From positions 1 to 64,000 of the forward strand of contig VGXG01000001.1 of assembly GCA_016873395.1 (NCBI GenBank): a DNA stretch of 64,000 nucleotides. The letters run 5' to 3'. The notes under the pieces are model-generated. The model saw nothing but the letters and a program-made list of their open reading frames with translations, did no database searches and was not told the origin of the DNA. Positions 44,332 through 53,880 of this stretch are shown piece by piece. The translations under genes were made by a program, and so were the position numbers. This stretch comes from Nitrospira sp. (GTDB lineage: Bacteria; Nitrospirota; Nitrospiria; Nitrospirales; Nitrospiraceae). The first letter of the stretch is position 1. Each line of letters opens with the position of its first letter.

Positions 44332-44856
44332 ATGTTGAGAGAAAAGTACAAAGCAGAAATTGATGAGATCCTGAGCCGCTATCCCTTGCGCCGCTCGGCG
44401 CTCCTGCCGCTGCTCTACCTGGCGCAGAAGGAAGAGGGATATGTGACCGAGGCGGCGATGAAAGAGATCGCCTCGATTCTGAAGATCACGCCGCCGCAGG
44501 TATACGAAACTGTCACGTTCTACACGATGTTGAACCTGAGGCCGGTCGGGAAGTTCCATATCCAGGTCTGCAAATCGCTGATGTGCGCGCTGGTCGGGTC
44601 TGACACCCTGCTCGGCTGGCTGGAGGTCAGGCTGGGTATCAAGCCGGGCAACACGACGAAGGACGGGCTGTTCACACTGAGCAAGGTGGAATGTCTGGCC
44701 GCCTGCGGAACCGGCCCGATGATGCAGATCAACGACGACTATTACGAGCGCCTGACCGAAGAGAAAGTGGATCGGATTCTGGCCGACTTGAAGCGCGACG
44801 GCACGAGTTCCTTGAAGAGCGGGCCGTTCATGTGGCCGGAACGGACAGATGGCTAG
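44332..44856 (+). CDS. nuoE: NADH-quinone oxidoreductase subunit E
   Basis: 174 residues with the thioredoxin-like 2Fe-2S domain: Cys80 and Cys85 (QVCKSLMCAL), Cys121 and Cys125 (VECLAACGTGPM), binding cluster N1a. Forms the NADH dehydrogenase module with NuoF and NuoG. The C-terminal tail (KSGPFMWPERTDG) is the region that varies in the family; its last codon touches the next hairpin arm. Confidence 0.97.
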   Translation: MLREKYKAEIDEILSRYPLRRSALLPLLYLAQKEEGYVTEAAMKEIASILKITPPQVYETVTFYTMLNLRPVGKFHIQVCKSLMCALVGSDTLLGWLEVRLGIKPGNTTKDGLFTLSKVECLAACGTGPMMQINDDYYERLTEEKVDRILADLKRDGTSSLKSGPFMWPERTDG

Positions 44857-44926
44857 CGGCGAGTGGCAAGCGGCAAGCGGATCGAACTTTTCCGTACCTC
44901 TCGCCACTAGCCTCTCGCCTCGTGCC
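44851..44926. repeat. intergenic hairpin array, GCGAG/CTCGC family (nuoE-nuoF)
   Basis: Left arm GGCGAGTGGCAAGCGGCAAG (from 44857) pairs with CTCTCGCCACTAGCCTCTCG (from 44898). It begins inside the nuoE stop codon. Same family as 11094-11187 and the tract within nuoG. Confidence 0.82.
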
Positions 44927-44964
44927 AAAAGTTAGCAGCAACCACTCGGACGCATCACCGTGTG

Positions 44965-46287
44965 ATGACCATGGCGAAACCGAAATACGAATTGATCTTA
45001 TTAAAGAACATGCTGCAACCAGGCTACACCGGCTCGCTGGCCGACTACGAGCGGGCGGGCGGCTACCAGGCCTTGCGAAAAATCTTGGGGAAGGTCGCGC
45101 CCGCCGAGGTGACCGCGATGGTCACGAAGTCCGGCCTGCGCGGACGGGGCGGAGCCGGGTTTCCCGCGGGCATCAAGTGGGGCTTTCTCCCCAAAGACTA
45201 TCAGGGTCCCAAATACCTCTGCTGCAACGCCGACGAGAGCGAGCCGGGAACCTTCAAGGACCGTCAGTTGATGGAGCGAGACCCGCATCAAGTGCTGGAG
45301 GGGATCGCGATCGCCTGCTATGCCATCGGCGCCGAGACCGCCTATATCTATATCCGCGGCGAGTTCGTATTGGGCGCCAAAATCCTGGAGAAGGCCATCG
45401 CTGAGGCGCGAGCAGCCGGGTACCTGGGGAAGAACGTGCTTGGCGCCGGTGTCACCATCGACGTCTGGGTACACCGGGGTGCGGGTGCCTACATCTGCGG
45501 CGAGGAGACCGCTCTTTTGGAATCCTTGGAAGGCAAGCGCGGTTTGCCCAGAGTCAAGCCACCCTTTCCGGCCACCGCGGGACTCTACGGGAAACCAACG
45601 GTGATCAACAACGTGGAGACGCTGGCGAACCTGCCCCACATCATCACCCGCGGCCCTGAATGGTTCGCCTCGATCGGATCCCCTCCCAAGAGCACCGGCA
45701 TGCGCATCTTTTGCGTGAGCGGACACGTCAAGCGGCCCGGCAATTATGAAGTCCCCATGGGGATCACGTGTCGCGATCTGATCTTCGAGCACGCGGGGGG
45801 CATGCGGTCGGACAAGCCGTTGAAAGCGATCATTCCCGGCGGGGCCTCCGCCTCCTTCTTTACGCCTGAACACCTGGACGTGAAGTTGGATTTCGAGTCG
45901 GTGGCCCAAGCCGGCTCCATGCTGGGCTCTGGCGGCGTCACGGTCATGGAAGAAGGCACCAGCATGGTCTGGGCTGCGCTGCGGCTGATGGAGTTCTTCC
46001 ATCACGAGTCCTGCGGGAAATGCAGTCCCTGCCGGGAAGGCAGTTCCTGGCTGGTGCAGACCCTCCGGCGCATCGTGAACAAGCGCGGGCGGATGCAGGA
46101 CCTTGAAACGCTGACCGATTTATGCCAGAACATCGCGGGCCGGACGGTCTGCGCCTTCGGCGACGCCGAGGTGGCGCCGATCCTGAGCACCTTGAAGTAC
46201 TGGCGGCATGAGTACGAGGAGCTGATCCGCACGGCGGAAGCCAACGGATCGTCGGAGCTGCTCATGCCGGCCGCTGCACGCCACTAA
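44965..46287 (+). CDS. nuoF: NADH-quinone oxidoreductase subunit F
   Basis: About 440 residues. NADH/FMN site GLRGRGGAGFPAGIKWGF and CNADESEPGTFKDR; 4Fe-4S cluster N3 in SCGKCSPCREGSSW plus the later Cys of LTDLCQNIAG. Accepts hydride from NADH and passes electrons into the FeS chain. Start is ambiguous (GTG 44962, ATG 44965, ATG 44971); none has a ribosome site. Confidence 0.97.
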   Translation: MTMAKPKYELILLKNMLQPGYTGSLADYERAGGYQALRKILGKVAPAEVTAMVTKSGLRGRGGAGFPAGIKWGFLPKDYQGPKYLCCNADESEPGTFKDRQLMERDPHQVLEGIAIACYAIGAETAYIYIRGEFVLGAKILEKAIAEARAAGYLGKNVLGAGVTIDVWVHRGAGAYICGEETALLESLEGKRGLPRVKPPFPATAGLYGKPTVINNVETLANLPHIITRGPEWFASIGSPPKSTGMRIFCVSGHVKRPGNYEVPMGITCRDLIFEHAGGMRSDKPLKAIIPGGASASFFTPEHLDVKLDFESVAQAGSMLGSGGVTVMEEGTSMVWAALRLMEFFHHESCGKCSPCREGSSWLVQTLRRIVNKRGRMQDLETLTDLCQNIAGRTVCAFGDAEVAPILSTLKYWRHEYEELIRTAEANGSSELLMPAAARH

Positions 46288-46289
46288 AG

Positions 46290-46372
46290 AAGCTGACAAG
46301 TGGCAAGGAACCAAGCTGACAAGAATGAAAGCTGCCAGGGTGACATCCGAAACTTGCAAACTTGTCAGCCGG
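46290..46372. repeat. intergenic hairpin array, CTGACAAG/CTTGTCAG family (nuoF-nuoG)
   Basis: Left arm with two AGCTGACAAG copies (46291-46323) and a right arm AACTTGCAAACTTGTCAG (46351-46368). This unit is unlike the other junctions though the layout is the same. Confidence 0.75.
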
Positions 46373-46400
46373 TCTGAGGAATATAGAGGATACATAGGCT

Positions 46401-49082
46401 GTGGCAAACGTTATGGTTGAGACAGTCAAACTGACCATCGACGGGCACCACATCACGGTCCCGAAGGGCACCCTCGTGATCGAGGCGGCGCGCCAGGTGG
46501 GCGTGATGGTCCCCCACTTCTGCTACCACCCCAAGCTCAAGCCGGACGCCAACTGCCGCATGTGTCTGGTGGAGATCGAGAAGATGCCGAAGCTCCAGAC
46601 CGCCTGCAGCACGCCGGCGGCGGAGGGAATGGTCGTGCGCACCGCCACCACGGTCGTCAACGAGGCCCACAAGTCGGTGCTGGAGTTCATCCTGGCCAAC
46701 CATCCGCTGGACTGTCCGGTCTGCGACCAGGGCGGCCGCTGCGACCTGCAGGATTTCTCGCACGAGTACACGCCCACCACCAGTCGGTTCATCGAGGTCA
46801 AGCGGGTCTTCCCGAAGGAGTATTTCAGCCCGCTGATCGAGACCCAGATGAACCGCTGCGTGCAGTGCCTGCGCTGCGTGCGTTACTGCGACGAGGTGAT
46901 GGATGTCAAGGCGCTCGCACCCTCCGGCCGCGGGACCATGACCGAGATCAAGCACTTCACCCACCACGAGCTCGACTGCGAGTTCTGCGGAGGGTGCGTG
47001 CAGATCTGCCCGGTCGGCGCCATCACCAGCCGCCTGTCCATGTATGAGTTCCGCCCCTGGATGCTCAAGCGGGCCGACACGGTCTGCACCTACTGCGGCG
47101 ACGGCTGCCAGATCACGATCCAGACCAAGGAGAACCAGCTCATCGAGGTCATGTCCGCCCAGGGCGCAGGCCGCAACAACGGGGATCTCTGCGCGCGGGG
47201 CTTCTTCGGCTACCACGTCAGCACGCACCCGGACCGTCTCCAGCATCCACTGATCCGACGCAACGGTGAATTGGTCCAGGCCACGTGGGAAGACGCGCTG
47301 GAGTGGGTCGCGGAGACGGCCATCCGTCTGAAGCTCGCGCATGGTCCGAACGCCTTCGGCGGGCTGATCGGCGCCCGCTGCACGAACGAGGACCTGTACC
47401 TGTTCCAAAAGTTCATGCGACTGGTCGTCGGCACCAACAATATCGACAGCAGCGCTCGCTACGGTCAGATCAACGGAGTCCGGGCGCTCCGCCGCGTCCA
47501 GGGCACCTCTCGCTGGACGGTAACGTTCGATGACATCGTATCGGCGGAGGCGCTCCTGCTCGTCGGCACCAACGTTACCGAGACCAACCCGATCACCGGC
47601 CTGAAGGTCAAGGAGGCGGTCAAGAAGCGGCAGGCGACGCTCTTAACGATTGAGGCGCTGGAGCCGGCCGTCGGTACGATCAGCAACATCGCCAACCTGG
47701 CCGCGCATCATTTTTCCGTCCAGCCGGACGGGTTCAAGCCGGCCGTCCTGGGCCTGATCAAGGCCGTCGTGGAAGAAAACTTGGTGAGCCAGCCCCTCGC
47801 GCAGAAAGCCCCCGGCTATGTCCAGGCGGTCAGCGAGGCGGTGCGACGTCTCTCCTGGCAGGCGATCGAGCGCGCAACCGGGTCCTCTTCGCAGTCGTTC
47901 ATTGACGCGACCCGCTCGTTCACACGCACGGCCCGCGCCGTGATCCTCGTCGGGCAAGGCGTGCTGCGGGCACCGGACGGATCTGGCCTCACCGCGACGC
48001 TCCTGGACCTGCTGCTGCTGACCGGCCACCACGGCCTGCCCGGCTGCGGCGTGGCTCCCTTGGCCGAAGAGAACAACGATCAGGGCGCCGTGGAAATGGG
48101 CGCGGCTCTGGAGTACCTCCCAGGACCGAGCGACGCCAACGACCAGGCCGCCAGGGCGCGGCTCGCGCAAGCCTGGAAGGAAGAACTGCCGAAGGGACCG
48201 GGCAAGAGCCTCATGGAGATGATCGAGGGGGCCCGAACCGGTTCCCTCAAGGCCATGTTTATCGTCGGCGAGAACCCGGCCGGCTCCCTCCCCCCTTCAG
48301 CCGGAACCATGGAGGCTCTGCAGAGCCTGGACCTGCTGGTCTGCCAGGAACTGTTTCTTACTGAAACGGCCCGGCTCGCGCATGTGGTGCTGCCGGCCTG
48401 TTCCTACGCGGAGAAGGACGGCACCTTCACCAACACCGAAGGGCACGTACAGTCAGTCCGGCATGCCATCGAGCTGATCGGCGAGAGCCGGCCTGACTGG
48501 GAGATCCTCTCGGCCCTGTCGGTTCTGATGGGCTATCCCCTCGAATACGGGGACGCGAAAGAAATTTTCAAGGAGATCAGAAGCCTGATCCCCGGTTACG
48601 GACTCCTGGGCCCTGCGCCGACGCCCCCGCGCCCGGACCAGGCCGTGGTGGAGAGTTATCTCAAGACCGGCTATAGTAGCGGCCTGGCTGAACGATATAC
48701 GCTGGGCGAGCGGCGAGCGGCGAGCGGCGAGCGGAAAGACTTCAGCCTGACGCTGCTGGTTACGCAGACCCTGTTCCATTCCGGCAAGTTTTCCACCCGC
48801 GCCAAGGGGTTGCTGCAGGTCCAGGCCGAGGGGGCGTTCTCACTAAATCCTGCGGATGGAACCAGGCTGGGTCTTGCGGAGGGCGACCGAGTCCGAGTGT
48901 CCAACGACCTCGGCGAGATGACCACGACCGTCAAGCTGCAGGATCGCGTGCCGGTTGGGTTGGCCCTGTTCCCGGAGCATTTCGACCAGGAGGCGCGTCG
49001 GCTGCTGCGCGTCTCGACGGACCCGGCAACGCAGGTACCGTATTACAAGTCCGCGTCGGTGAAGGTGGAAAAGGCAAAGTGA
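46401..49082 (+). CDS. nuoG: NADH-quinone oxidoreductase subunit G
   Basis: 893 residues from GTG 46401. Ferredoxin-type 2Fe-2S domain (CYHPKLKPDANCRMC, ACSTP), 4Fe-4S sites (MNRCVQCLRCVRYC, CEFCGGCVQICPVGA), and the molybdopterin-type domain with its own CTYCGDGC cluster and a later GDLCARG, as in subunits keeping cluster N7. A tract of four perfect 7-base GGCGAGC repeats (48705-48732) encodes GERRAASGER around residue 770, in a variable surface region. It matches the unit of nearby hairpin arrays. Confidence 0.96.
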   Translation: MANVMVETVKLTIDGHHITVPKGTLVIEAARQVGVMVPHFCYHPKLKPDANCRMCLVEIEKMPKLQTACSTPAAEGMVVRTATTVVNEAHKSVLEFILANHPLDCPVCDQGGRCDLQDFSHEYTPTTSRFIEVKRVFPKEYFSPLIETQMNRCVQCLRCVRYCDEVMDVKALAPSGRGTMTEIKHFTHHELDCEFCGGCVQICPVGAITSRLSMYEFRPWMLKRADTVCTYCGDGCQITIQTKENQLIEVMSAQGAGRNNGDLCARGFFGYHVSTHPDRLQHPLIRRNGELVQATWEDALEWVAETAIRLKLAHGPNAFGGLIGARCTNEDLYLFQKFMRLVVGTNNIDSSARYGQINGVRALRRVQGTSRWTVTFDDIVSAEALLLVGTNVTETNPITGLKVKEAVKKRQATLLTIEALEPAVGTISNIANLAAHHFSVQPDGFKPAVLGLIKAVVEENLVSQPLAQKAPGYVQAVSEAVRRLSWQAIERATGSSSQSFIDATRSFTRTARAVILVGQGVLRAPDGSGLTATLLDLLLLTGHHGLPGCGVAPLAEENNDQGAVEMGAALEYLPGPSDANDQAARARLAQAWKEELPKGPGKSLMEMIEGARTGSLKAMFIVGENPAGSLPPSAGTMEALQSLDLLVCQELFLTETARLAHVVLPACSYAEKDGTFTNTEGHVQSVRHAIELIGESRPDWEILSALSVLMGYPLEYGDAKEIFKEIRSLIPGYGLLGPAPTPPRPDQAVVESYLKTGYSSGLAERYTLGERRAASGERKDFSLTLLVTQTLFHSGKFSTRAKGLLQVQAEGAFSLNPADGTRLGLAEGDRVRVSNDLGEMTTTVKLQDRVPVGLALFPEHFDQEARRLLRVSTDPATQVPYYKSASVKVEKAK
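48705..48732 (+). repeat. tandem GGCGAGC x4 inside nuoG
   Basis: Four perfect copies of a 7-base unit, in frame only because the tract is 28 bases plus flank. The unit is that of the intergenic GCGAG family; no partner arm is nearby. Confidence 0.85.
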
Positions 49083-49164
49083 TGAGCGATGAGTGCAGAG
49101 TGATGAATGTCGGAACACCTCCTGCAGCTTTTCACTCAGCACTCATCATTCATCACTCATCACT
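49081..49164. repeat. intergenic hairpin array, GATGAG/CTCATC family (nuoG-nuoH)
   Basis: Left arm of GATGAGTG-like units (49081-49108), right arm of ACTCATCATTC units (49132-49164), loop about 23 bases. Unlike most junctions, a GAGGAG site follows before the nuoH ATG. Confidence 0.85.
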
Positions 49165-49175
49165 GAGGAGAAGAG

Positions 49176-50237
49176 ATGGCTGAAGTCGGATTGAAGCTGG
49201 CATTCTCACTGGCCCAGATCGCCGTGGTCATGGGCATCGTCTTGCTGACCGTCATGGTCCTCACCCTGGCGGAGCGCAAGGTCCTCGGCTGGATGCAGGA
49301 TCGGATGGGTCCGATGGAAGTCGGCCCCTACGGCATTCTCCAGCCCATCGCAGACGGGCTGAAGCTGTTCTTCAAAGAGGACATCATTCCAGCCGGCGCC
49401 AACAAGTTCCTCTTCAGCCTGGCTCCGATTCTCTCGCTGGTCCCGGCCCTGATCGGCTTTGCGGTGGTGCCGTTCGGGCCCAGCCGGACCGTCGAGCTGT
49501 TCGGCTACCAGTTTCAGCCGTTCGTGATCAGCGACATCAATATCGGCATCCTCTACATCCTGGCCTTCACTTCGATCGGCGCCTACGGCGTCATCCTGGG
49601 CGGGTGGGCCTCGAACAGCAAGTATTCCCTGCTGGGCGGGCTGCGCTCGGCCGCCCAAGTGATCAGCTACGAATTGAACGTGGGCTTGGCCATCGTCGGC
49701 GTGCTGCTCTTGGCCGGCTCGCTCAGCCTGGTGAAGATCACCGAGGCTCAAGCCGGAGGATTCTGGCACTGGTACGTCTTTGCCTTCCCCTTCCCGCAGA
49801 TCTTCGCCTTCGTCGTATACGTCATCTCGGCAGTGGCGGAAACCAACCGGGTGCCGTTCGACCTACCCGAAGCGGAGAGCGAGCTGGTGGCGGGTTTCTT
49901 CACCGAATACAGCGGAATGCGGTTCGCCTTCTTCTTCCTGGCCGAATACGCCAACATGATTCTCGTCTCCTGCATCGCCGCCGCCCTGTTCCTGGGCGGC
50001 TGGAACGCGCCCTACCCCGGCACCCTGCTCCCGGAGAACCTGGCGTGGATCGAGGGAGTCGTCTGGTTTGCGGCCAAGGTCTATTTCTTCCTGTTCCTGT
50101 TTTTCTGGCTGCGCGCGACGCTGCCGCGCCTGCGCTATGATCAGCTCATGCGGTTCGGGTGGAAGGTGATGCTCCCGATCGCGCTGGGGAACATCCTCGT
50201 GACCTCCATCGCGGCGTATCTGTTCCCGAAAGGGTGA
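49176..50237 (+). CDS. nuoH: NADH-quinone oxidoreductase subunit H
   Basis: 353 residues, eight membrane helices. Signatures [38 protein letters not shown] and [41 protein letters not shown], which form the quinone chamber and E-channel. Start ATG 49176 with GAGGAG, one of the few good ribosome sites in the operon. Confidence 0.98.
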   Translation: MAEVGLKLAFSLAQIAVVMGIVLLTVMVLTLAERKVLGWMQDRMGPMEVGPYGILQPIADGLKLFFKEDIIPAGANKFLFSLAPILSLVPALIGFAVVPFGPSRTVELFGYQFQPFVISDINIGILYILAFTSIGAYGVILGGWASNSKYSLLGGLRSAAQVISYELNVGLAIVGVLLLAGSLSLVKITEAQAGGFWHWYVFAFPFPQIFAFVVYVISAVAETNRVPFDLPEAESELVAGFFTEYSGMRFAFFFLAEYANMILVSCIAAALFLGGWNAPYPGTLLPENLAWIEGVVWFAAKVYFFLFLFFWLRATLPRLRYDQLMRFGWKVMLPIALGNILVTSIAAYLFPKG

Positions 50238-50243
50238 GCAAAG

Positions 50244-50316
50244 AAGTTGACAGTTATCGGTTGACAGTTTGGAGAAAAGAAAACTGATTACTGCAAACTG
50301 AGAACTGAAAACTCAG
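50244..50316. repeat. intergenic hairpin array, GACAGTT/AACTGA family (nuoH-nuoI)
   Basis: Left arm of TTGACAGTT units (50247-50270), right arm of AAACTGA units (50281-50316) ending directly at the nuoI start codon. Confidence 0.8.
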
Positions 50317-50862
50317 ATGATGAAGACCTTCAACGCGTGGCTCAAGACCATCATCTTCTATGAGATCCTGATCGGGATGAAGGCGACGCTTGGGCACCTG
50401 CTGCGCTACAAGCCGATTACGTTGCAGTATCCGCATGAGAAGCGGACTCTGCCGGACAGCTACCGGGGCATGCTGGCGCTGCTCCGCTACGACGACGGCA
50501 CGGAGAAGTGCGTGGGCTGCGACCTCTGCGAAGCGGCCTGTCCCTCCCGGGTCATCAAGGTCATCAGCGCGGAGGTACCCGGCGAGCCGACTAAGCGCTA
50601 CTCCAAGGAATACTATATGGACATGACCCGCTGCCTGTTCTGCGGGCTGTGCGTCGACGCCTGCCCGGTGGACGCGCTGGGCATGACCCGCGAGTACGAG
50701 TGGGCTGTCTACGACAAGCGCCAACTGCGCTTGAACAAGCAGCAGCTCCTGGCCATCGGAGACCGCTCGTTCCCGGTCCGGGAGAAGCGGCTGGAGCTGC
50801 AACACCCCAACGTCGCCTTCTTCAACGTCGCGTTCCGGCAGATGCCCCCCAAGGAGGGCTAG
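50317..50862 (+). CDS. nuoI: NADH-quinone oxidoreductase subunit I
   Basis: 181 residues. Two ferredoxin-type 4Fe-4S motifs, CVGCDLCEAACPS and CLFCGLCVDACPV (clusters N6a and N6b), after an N-terminal amphipathic region that anchors it to the membrane arm. Tandem ATG at 50317 abuts the hairpin with no ribosome site. Only six bases separate its stop from nuoJ. Confidence 0.98.
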   Translation: MMKTFNAWLKTIIFYEILIGMKATLGHLLRYKPITLQYPHEKRTLPDSYRGMLALLRYDDGTEKCVGCDLCEAACPSRVIKVISAEVPGEPTKRYSKEYYMDMTRCLFCGLCVDACPVDALGMTREYEWAVYDKRQLRLNKQQLLAIGDRSFPVREKRLELQHPNVAFFNVAFRQMPPKEG

Positions 50863-50868
50863 CGCGAC

Positions 50869-51408
50869 GTGGCCATCCTGTTCTTCTTCTACTTTGCCGG
50901 CGTCATCGTCCTCACCTCGATCCTGGTGGTGACGCTGCGCAATCCCATCTACAGCGTCCTCTCCCTGCTGATCATGTTCTTCCATGTGGCGGGACTCTAC
51001 GTCACGCTGGAGGCTGAATTTCTGGCCGCCGTCCAGATCATCGTCTACGCCGGCGCCATCCTGGTGCTGTACCTGTTCGTCGTCATGCTGCTGAACGTCA
51101 AGCGCGAGGAGCGCTACCATTCTCAGTTCCCGCTGGCGGCTCTTCTGGGCATCACCATCCTGACGGAGGTGCTGATGCTGGCCTTCCTCCGTGGCTTCTC
51201 TTCGGAAGCGCCAGCGGTCGCCCCTGCGGTGGGCGACTCAGCGCAGCCCGGGGAAGCCATTGCAGGGACAGGAAATACCGAGACGATCGGCGAGGCCCTG
51301 TACTCGACGTACCTGTTTCCCTTCGAGGTCGCCTCGTTGATCCTGCTGGTGGCCATGATCGGAGCGATCGTCCTAGCCAAAAAGAAAGTGGGGGAAGGCG
51401 AGGCGTGA
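50869..51408 (+). CDS. nuoJ: NADH-quinone oxidoreductase subunit J
   Basis: 179 residues from GTG 50869, five membrane helices; conserved EAEFLAAVQIIVYAGAILVLYLFVVMLLN includes the pi-bulge helix of the membrane arm. A polar loop (about 115-145) of low complexity precedes the last helix. The nuoI-nuoJ junction is the only intergenic one in the operon without a hairpin array. Confidence 0.96.
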   Translation: MAILFFFYFAGVIVLTSILVVTLRNPIYSVLSLLIMFFHVAGLYVTLEAEFLAAVQIIVYAGAILVLYLFVVMLLNVKREERYHSQFPLAALLGITILTEVLMLAFLRGFSSEAPAVAPAVGDSAQPGEAIAGTGNTETIGEALYSTYLFPFEVASLILLVAMIGAIVLAKKKVGEGEA

Positions 51409-51489
51409 TTCGTCATCCGCATAGAAAGCGTCATCCGTTATCCGTCATTCGTTATTCGCGAGTGACGAATTACGAATAACGAGTAACGA
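51408..51489. repeat. intergenic hairpin array, ATTCG/CGAAT family (nuoJ-nuoK)
   Basis: Left arm of TCATCCGT/TCATTCG units (51428-51458) and right arm of CGAATTACGAATAAC units (51459-51489), nearly loopless. The nuoK ATG is formed by the last CGAATG unit. Confidence 0.88.
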
Positions 51490-51795
51490 ATGGCGATTCC
51501 TCTTTCATACTACGTCACCCTGAGCGCGATCGTGTTCATCACCGGCCTGGTGGGGGTGCTGATCCGCCGCAACATCATCATCATCCTGCTGTCCGTGGAG
51601 CTGATGCTGAACGCGACCAACATCAACTTCGTGGCGTTCTCTCACCACCTGCACAACGTCGCCGGCCAGGTCTTCGTCTTTTTCGCGCTGACCGTGGCCG
51701 CCGCCGAAGTCGCCGTCGGGCTGGCCATCATCATCGCCTTGTACCGGAGTAAATTCAGCATCAACGTGGACGAGTTCCAGTTGCTGAAATGGTGA
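51490..51795 (+). CDS. nuoK: NADH-quinone oxidoreductase subunit K
   Basis: 101 residues, three membrane helices with the two conserved glutamates ([14 protein letters not shown] and [17 protein letters not shown]) of the proton path. Full length for the family. Its start codon lies within a repeat unit and has no ribosome site. Confidence 0.98.
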   Translation: MAIPLSYYVTLSAIVFITGLVGVLIRRNIIIILLSVELMLNATNINFVAFSHHLHNVAGQVFVFFALTVAAAEVAVGLAIIIALYRSKFSINVDEFQLLKW

Positions 51796-51798
51796 AAA

Positions 51799-51879
51799 GC
51801 GTCATTCGTCAACCGTCACTCGTTATTCGTGAAAGAGAGGATAGCTCTTTTTTGCGAATGACGAATAGCGAATAACGAT
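51799..51879. repeat. intergenic hairpin array, ATTCG/CGAAT family (nuoK-nuoL)
   Basis: Left arm 51799-51830, right arm 51854-51879, loop about 23 bases. Ends three bases before the nuoL ATG. Confidence 0.88.
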
Positions 51880-51882
51880 TCT

Positions 51883-53784
51883 ATGTTGTACATCCTCATC
51901 CCATTATTGCCCTTCGCCGCCTTCCTGATCCTCGGCCTCTTCGGCCACTGGATCAAGGACCGGGCGCACCTCGTCGCCGTGCCCGCCGTAGGGGCATCCT
52001 TCCTGTTCTCCCTGTTCGTCTTCGCGGAGGTCGCCGGAGGCCGAAACGTCACCATTCCCCTCTACACCTGGTTGACCTCCGGGGATCTCCGCATCGAACT
52101 GAGCTTGTACTTCGACCGACTCACCGTCGTGATGCTGCTCCTCGTCACGACCGTCAGCGGACTCGTGCATGTCTATACGATCGGTTACATGCACGGAGAA
52201 AAAGGCTACGCCCGGTTTTTCGCCTACATCGCGCTGTTCACCTTTTCCATGCTCATGCTGGTCACAGCGGACAACTTCCTCCAGTTGTTCGTGTTCTGGG
52301 AGGCGGTCGGCCTCTGCTCCTACCTCTTGATCGGCCATTGGTACGAACGCAAATCGGCTTGCGACGCGGCCACCAAGGCCTTCGTGGTCAACCGCGTGGG
52401 CGACTTCGGGTTCCTCTTGGGCTTGCTGCTGGTGCTCTACAGCTTTGGGTCGCTGGAATACCGGCACGTGTTCGCGCAAGCGGCCGACCTCACCAACGAC
52501 ACGATCAATCTGCTAAAGCCGTTCGGGGGCGAGTGGGAGGTATCGACACTGACCCTGATCTGCCTGCTCCTGTTCGTGGGCGCAGTAGGAAAGTCCGCGC
52601 AGGTTCCGCTGCATGTCTGGTTGCCGGACGCGATGGAGGGCCCGACGCCGATCTCGGCTCTGATCCACGCGGCCACGATGGTGACTGCGGGGGTCTTCAT
52701 GGTGGCCAGGCTGGCGCCGCTCTACAATCTGTCTCCCACCGCCATGGACGTGGTGGCGGTCACCGGCGCCCTGACGATGGTCCTGGGAGCGACCATCGCC
52801 CTGACCCAGACCGATATCAAGCGCGTCGTGGCCTATTCGACGGTCAGCCAGCTCGGCTATATGGTCATGGCCTGCGGCCTGGGCGTCTACACAGCCGGGA
52901 TCTATCACCTGCTCACCCACGGAGCCTTCAAAGCCCTGCTGTTCCTGGGATGCGGCTCGGTCATCATCGCCCTGCACCATGAGCAGGACATGCGCCACAT
53001 GGGCGGCCTCAAGGGCACGCTGCCGATCACCTACTGGACTTTCGTGATCGGCTCTCTGGCCCTGGCCGGGTTCCCTCTGACGGCGGGGTTTTTCAGCAAG
53101 GATGAAATTCTGATCGGAGCCTGGTCGGCGGGAGACCTCGGCAAGGTCTTGGCTGTGGCCGGTCTCCTGACGGCCCTGCTGACGGCGTTTTACAGTTTTC
53201 GTCTGGTCTTCGTCACATTCTGGGGAGAGTCACGTGTTGACCGGCACCATGCCGGTCACGTGCACGAACCTTCCAAGACCATGACCGTGCCTCTGCTGAT
53301 CCTGGCTGTGCTTGCCGTCGTGACCGGCTACCTGGGCATTCCGGAATTCATCGCGCCGGTTCTGCCGAGTCCCGCCGGTGCCGAAGCGCATCATGGAGGA
53401 TCAGCCGCCCACGGCATCATGACAGTCGCAACCCTCTTGGGGCTGGGAGGCATCGCCGCCGCCTACCACATCTATGTCAAATCACCCGGCCTCCCGGACC
53501 GGCTGGCCCAACGTTGGCAGCAGGTCTACCGCCTCTCCCTCAACAAGTGGTATGTGGACGAGGCCTATGACGCCACGCTGGTCCGCCCGACCGTCCGGCT
53601 GGCCGATCGTCTCTGGAAGTCGGTGGACGTGGCGGTCATCGATGCGGCCGTGAACGGGGTGGCGCGGGGCATCGGCTGGTGCGGGTGGATTCTGCGGCTC
53701 TTGCAGAGCGGACAGACGCAGCACTATGCGTTGGGCATGGCGCTGGGCGCGGTGCTGATTCTGAGCGCGTATCTATTGTTTTGA
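51883..53784 (+). CDS. nuoL: NADH-quinone oxidoreductase subunit L
   Basis: 633 residues, antiporter-like subunit with about 15 helices and the long lateral helix at the C-terminus. Signatures FWEAVGLCSYLLIGHWYER, VGKSAQVPLHVWLPDAMEGPTPISALIHAATMVTAGVFMVAR and TDIKRVVAYSTVSQLGYM carry the proton-path Glu/Lys/His. Distal proton pump of complex I. No ribosome site. Confidence 0.98.
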   Translation: MLYILIPLLPFAAFLILGLFGHWIKDRAHLVAVPAVGASFLFSLFVFAEVAGGRNVTIPLYTWLTSGDLRIELSLYFDRLTVVMLLLVTTVSGLVHVYTIGYMHGEKGYARFFAYIALFTFSMLMLVTADNFLQLFVFWEAVGLCSYLLIGHWYERKSACDAATKAFVVNRVGDFGFLLGLLLVLYSFGSLEYRHVFAQAADLTNDTINLLKPFGGEWEVSTLTLICLLLFVGAVGKSAQVPLHVWLPDAMEGPTPISALIHAATMVTAGVFMVARLAPLYNLSPTAMDVVAVTGALTMVLGATIALTQTDIKRVVAYSTVSQLGYMVMACGLGVYTAGIYHLLTHGAFKALLFLGCGSVIIALHHEQDMRHMGGLKGTLPITYWTFVIGSLALAGFPLTAGFFSKDEILIGAWSAGDLGKVLAVAGLLTALLTAFYSFRLVFVTFWGESRVDRHHAGHVHEPSKTMTVPLLILAVLAVVTGYLGIPEFIAPVLPSPAGAEAHHGGSAAHGIMTVATLLGLGGIAAAYHIYVKSPGLPDRLAQRWQQVYRLSLNKWYVDEAYDATLVRPTVRLADRLWKSVDVAVIDAAVNGVARGIGWCGWILRLLQSGQTQHYALGMALGAVLILSAYLLF

Positions 53785-53869
53785 AAAGAGCGTATGGCAT
53801 ATGGCTTATAGTTCGGACCGATCGGAACCTTTCCTGCCATCAGCCATTAGCCATACGCCATTAGCTCTG
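53785..53869. repeat. intergenic hairpin array, ATGGC/GCCAT family (nuoL-nuoM)
   Basis: Left arm 53789-53810, right arm 53835-53867, loop 24 bases which itself contains a CGGACCG/CGATCGG pairing. Confidence 0.88.
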
Positions 53870-53880
53870 GTTCTTGAGCG

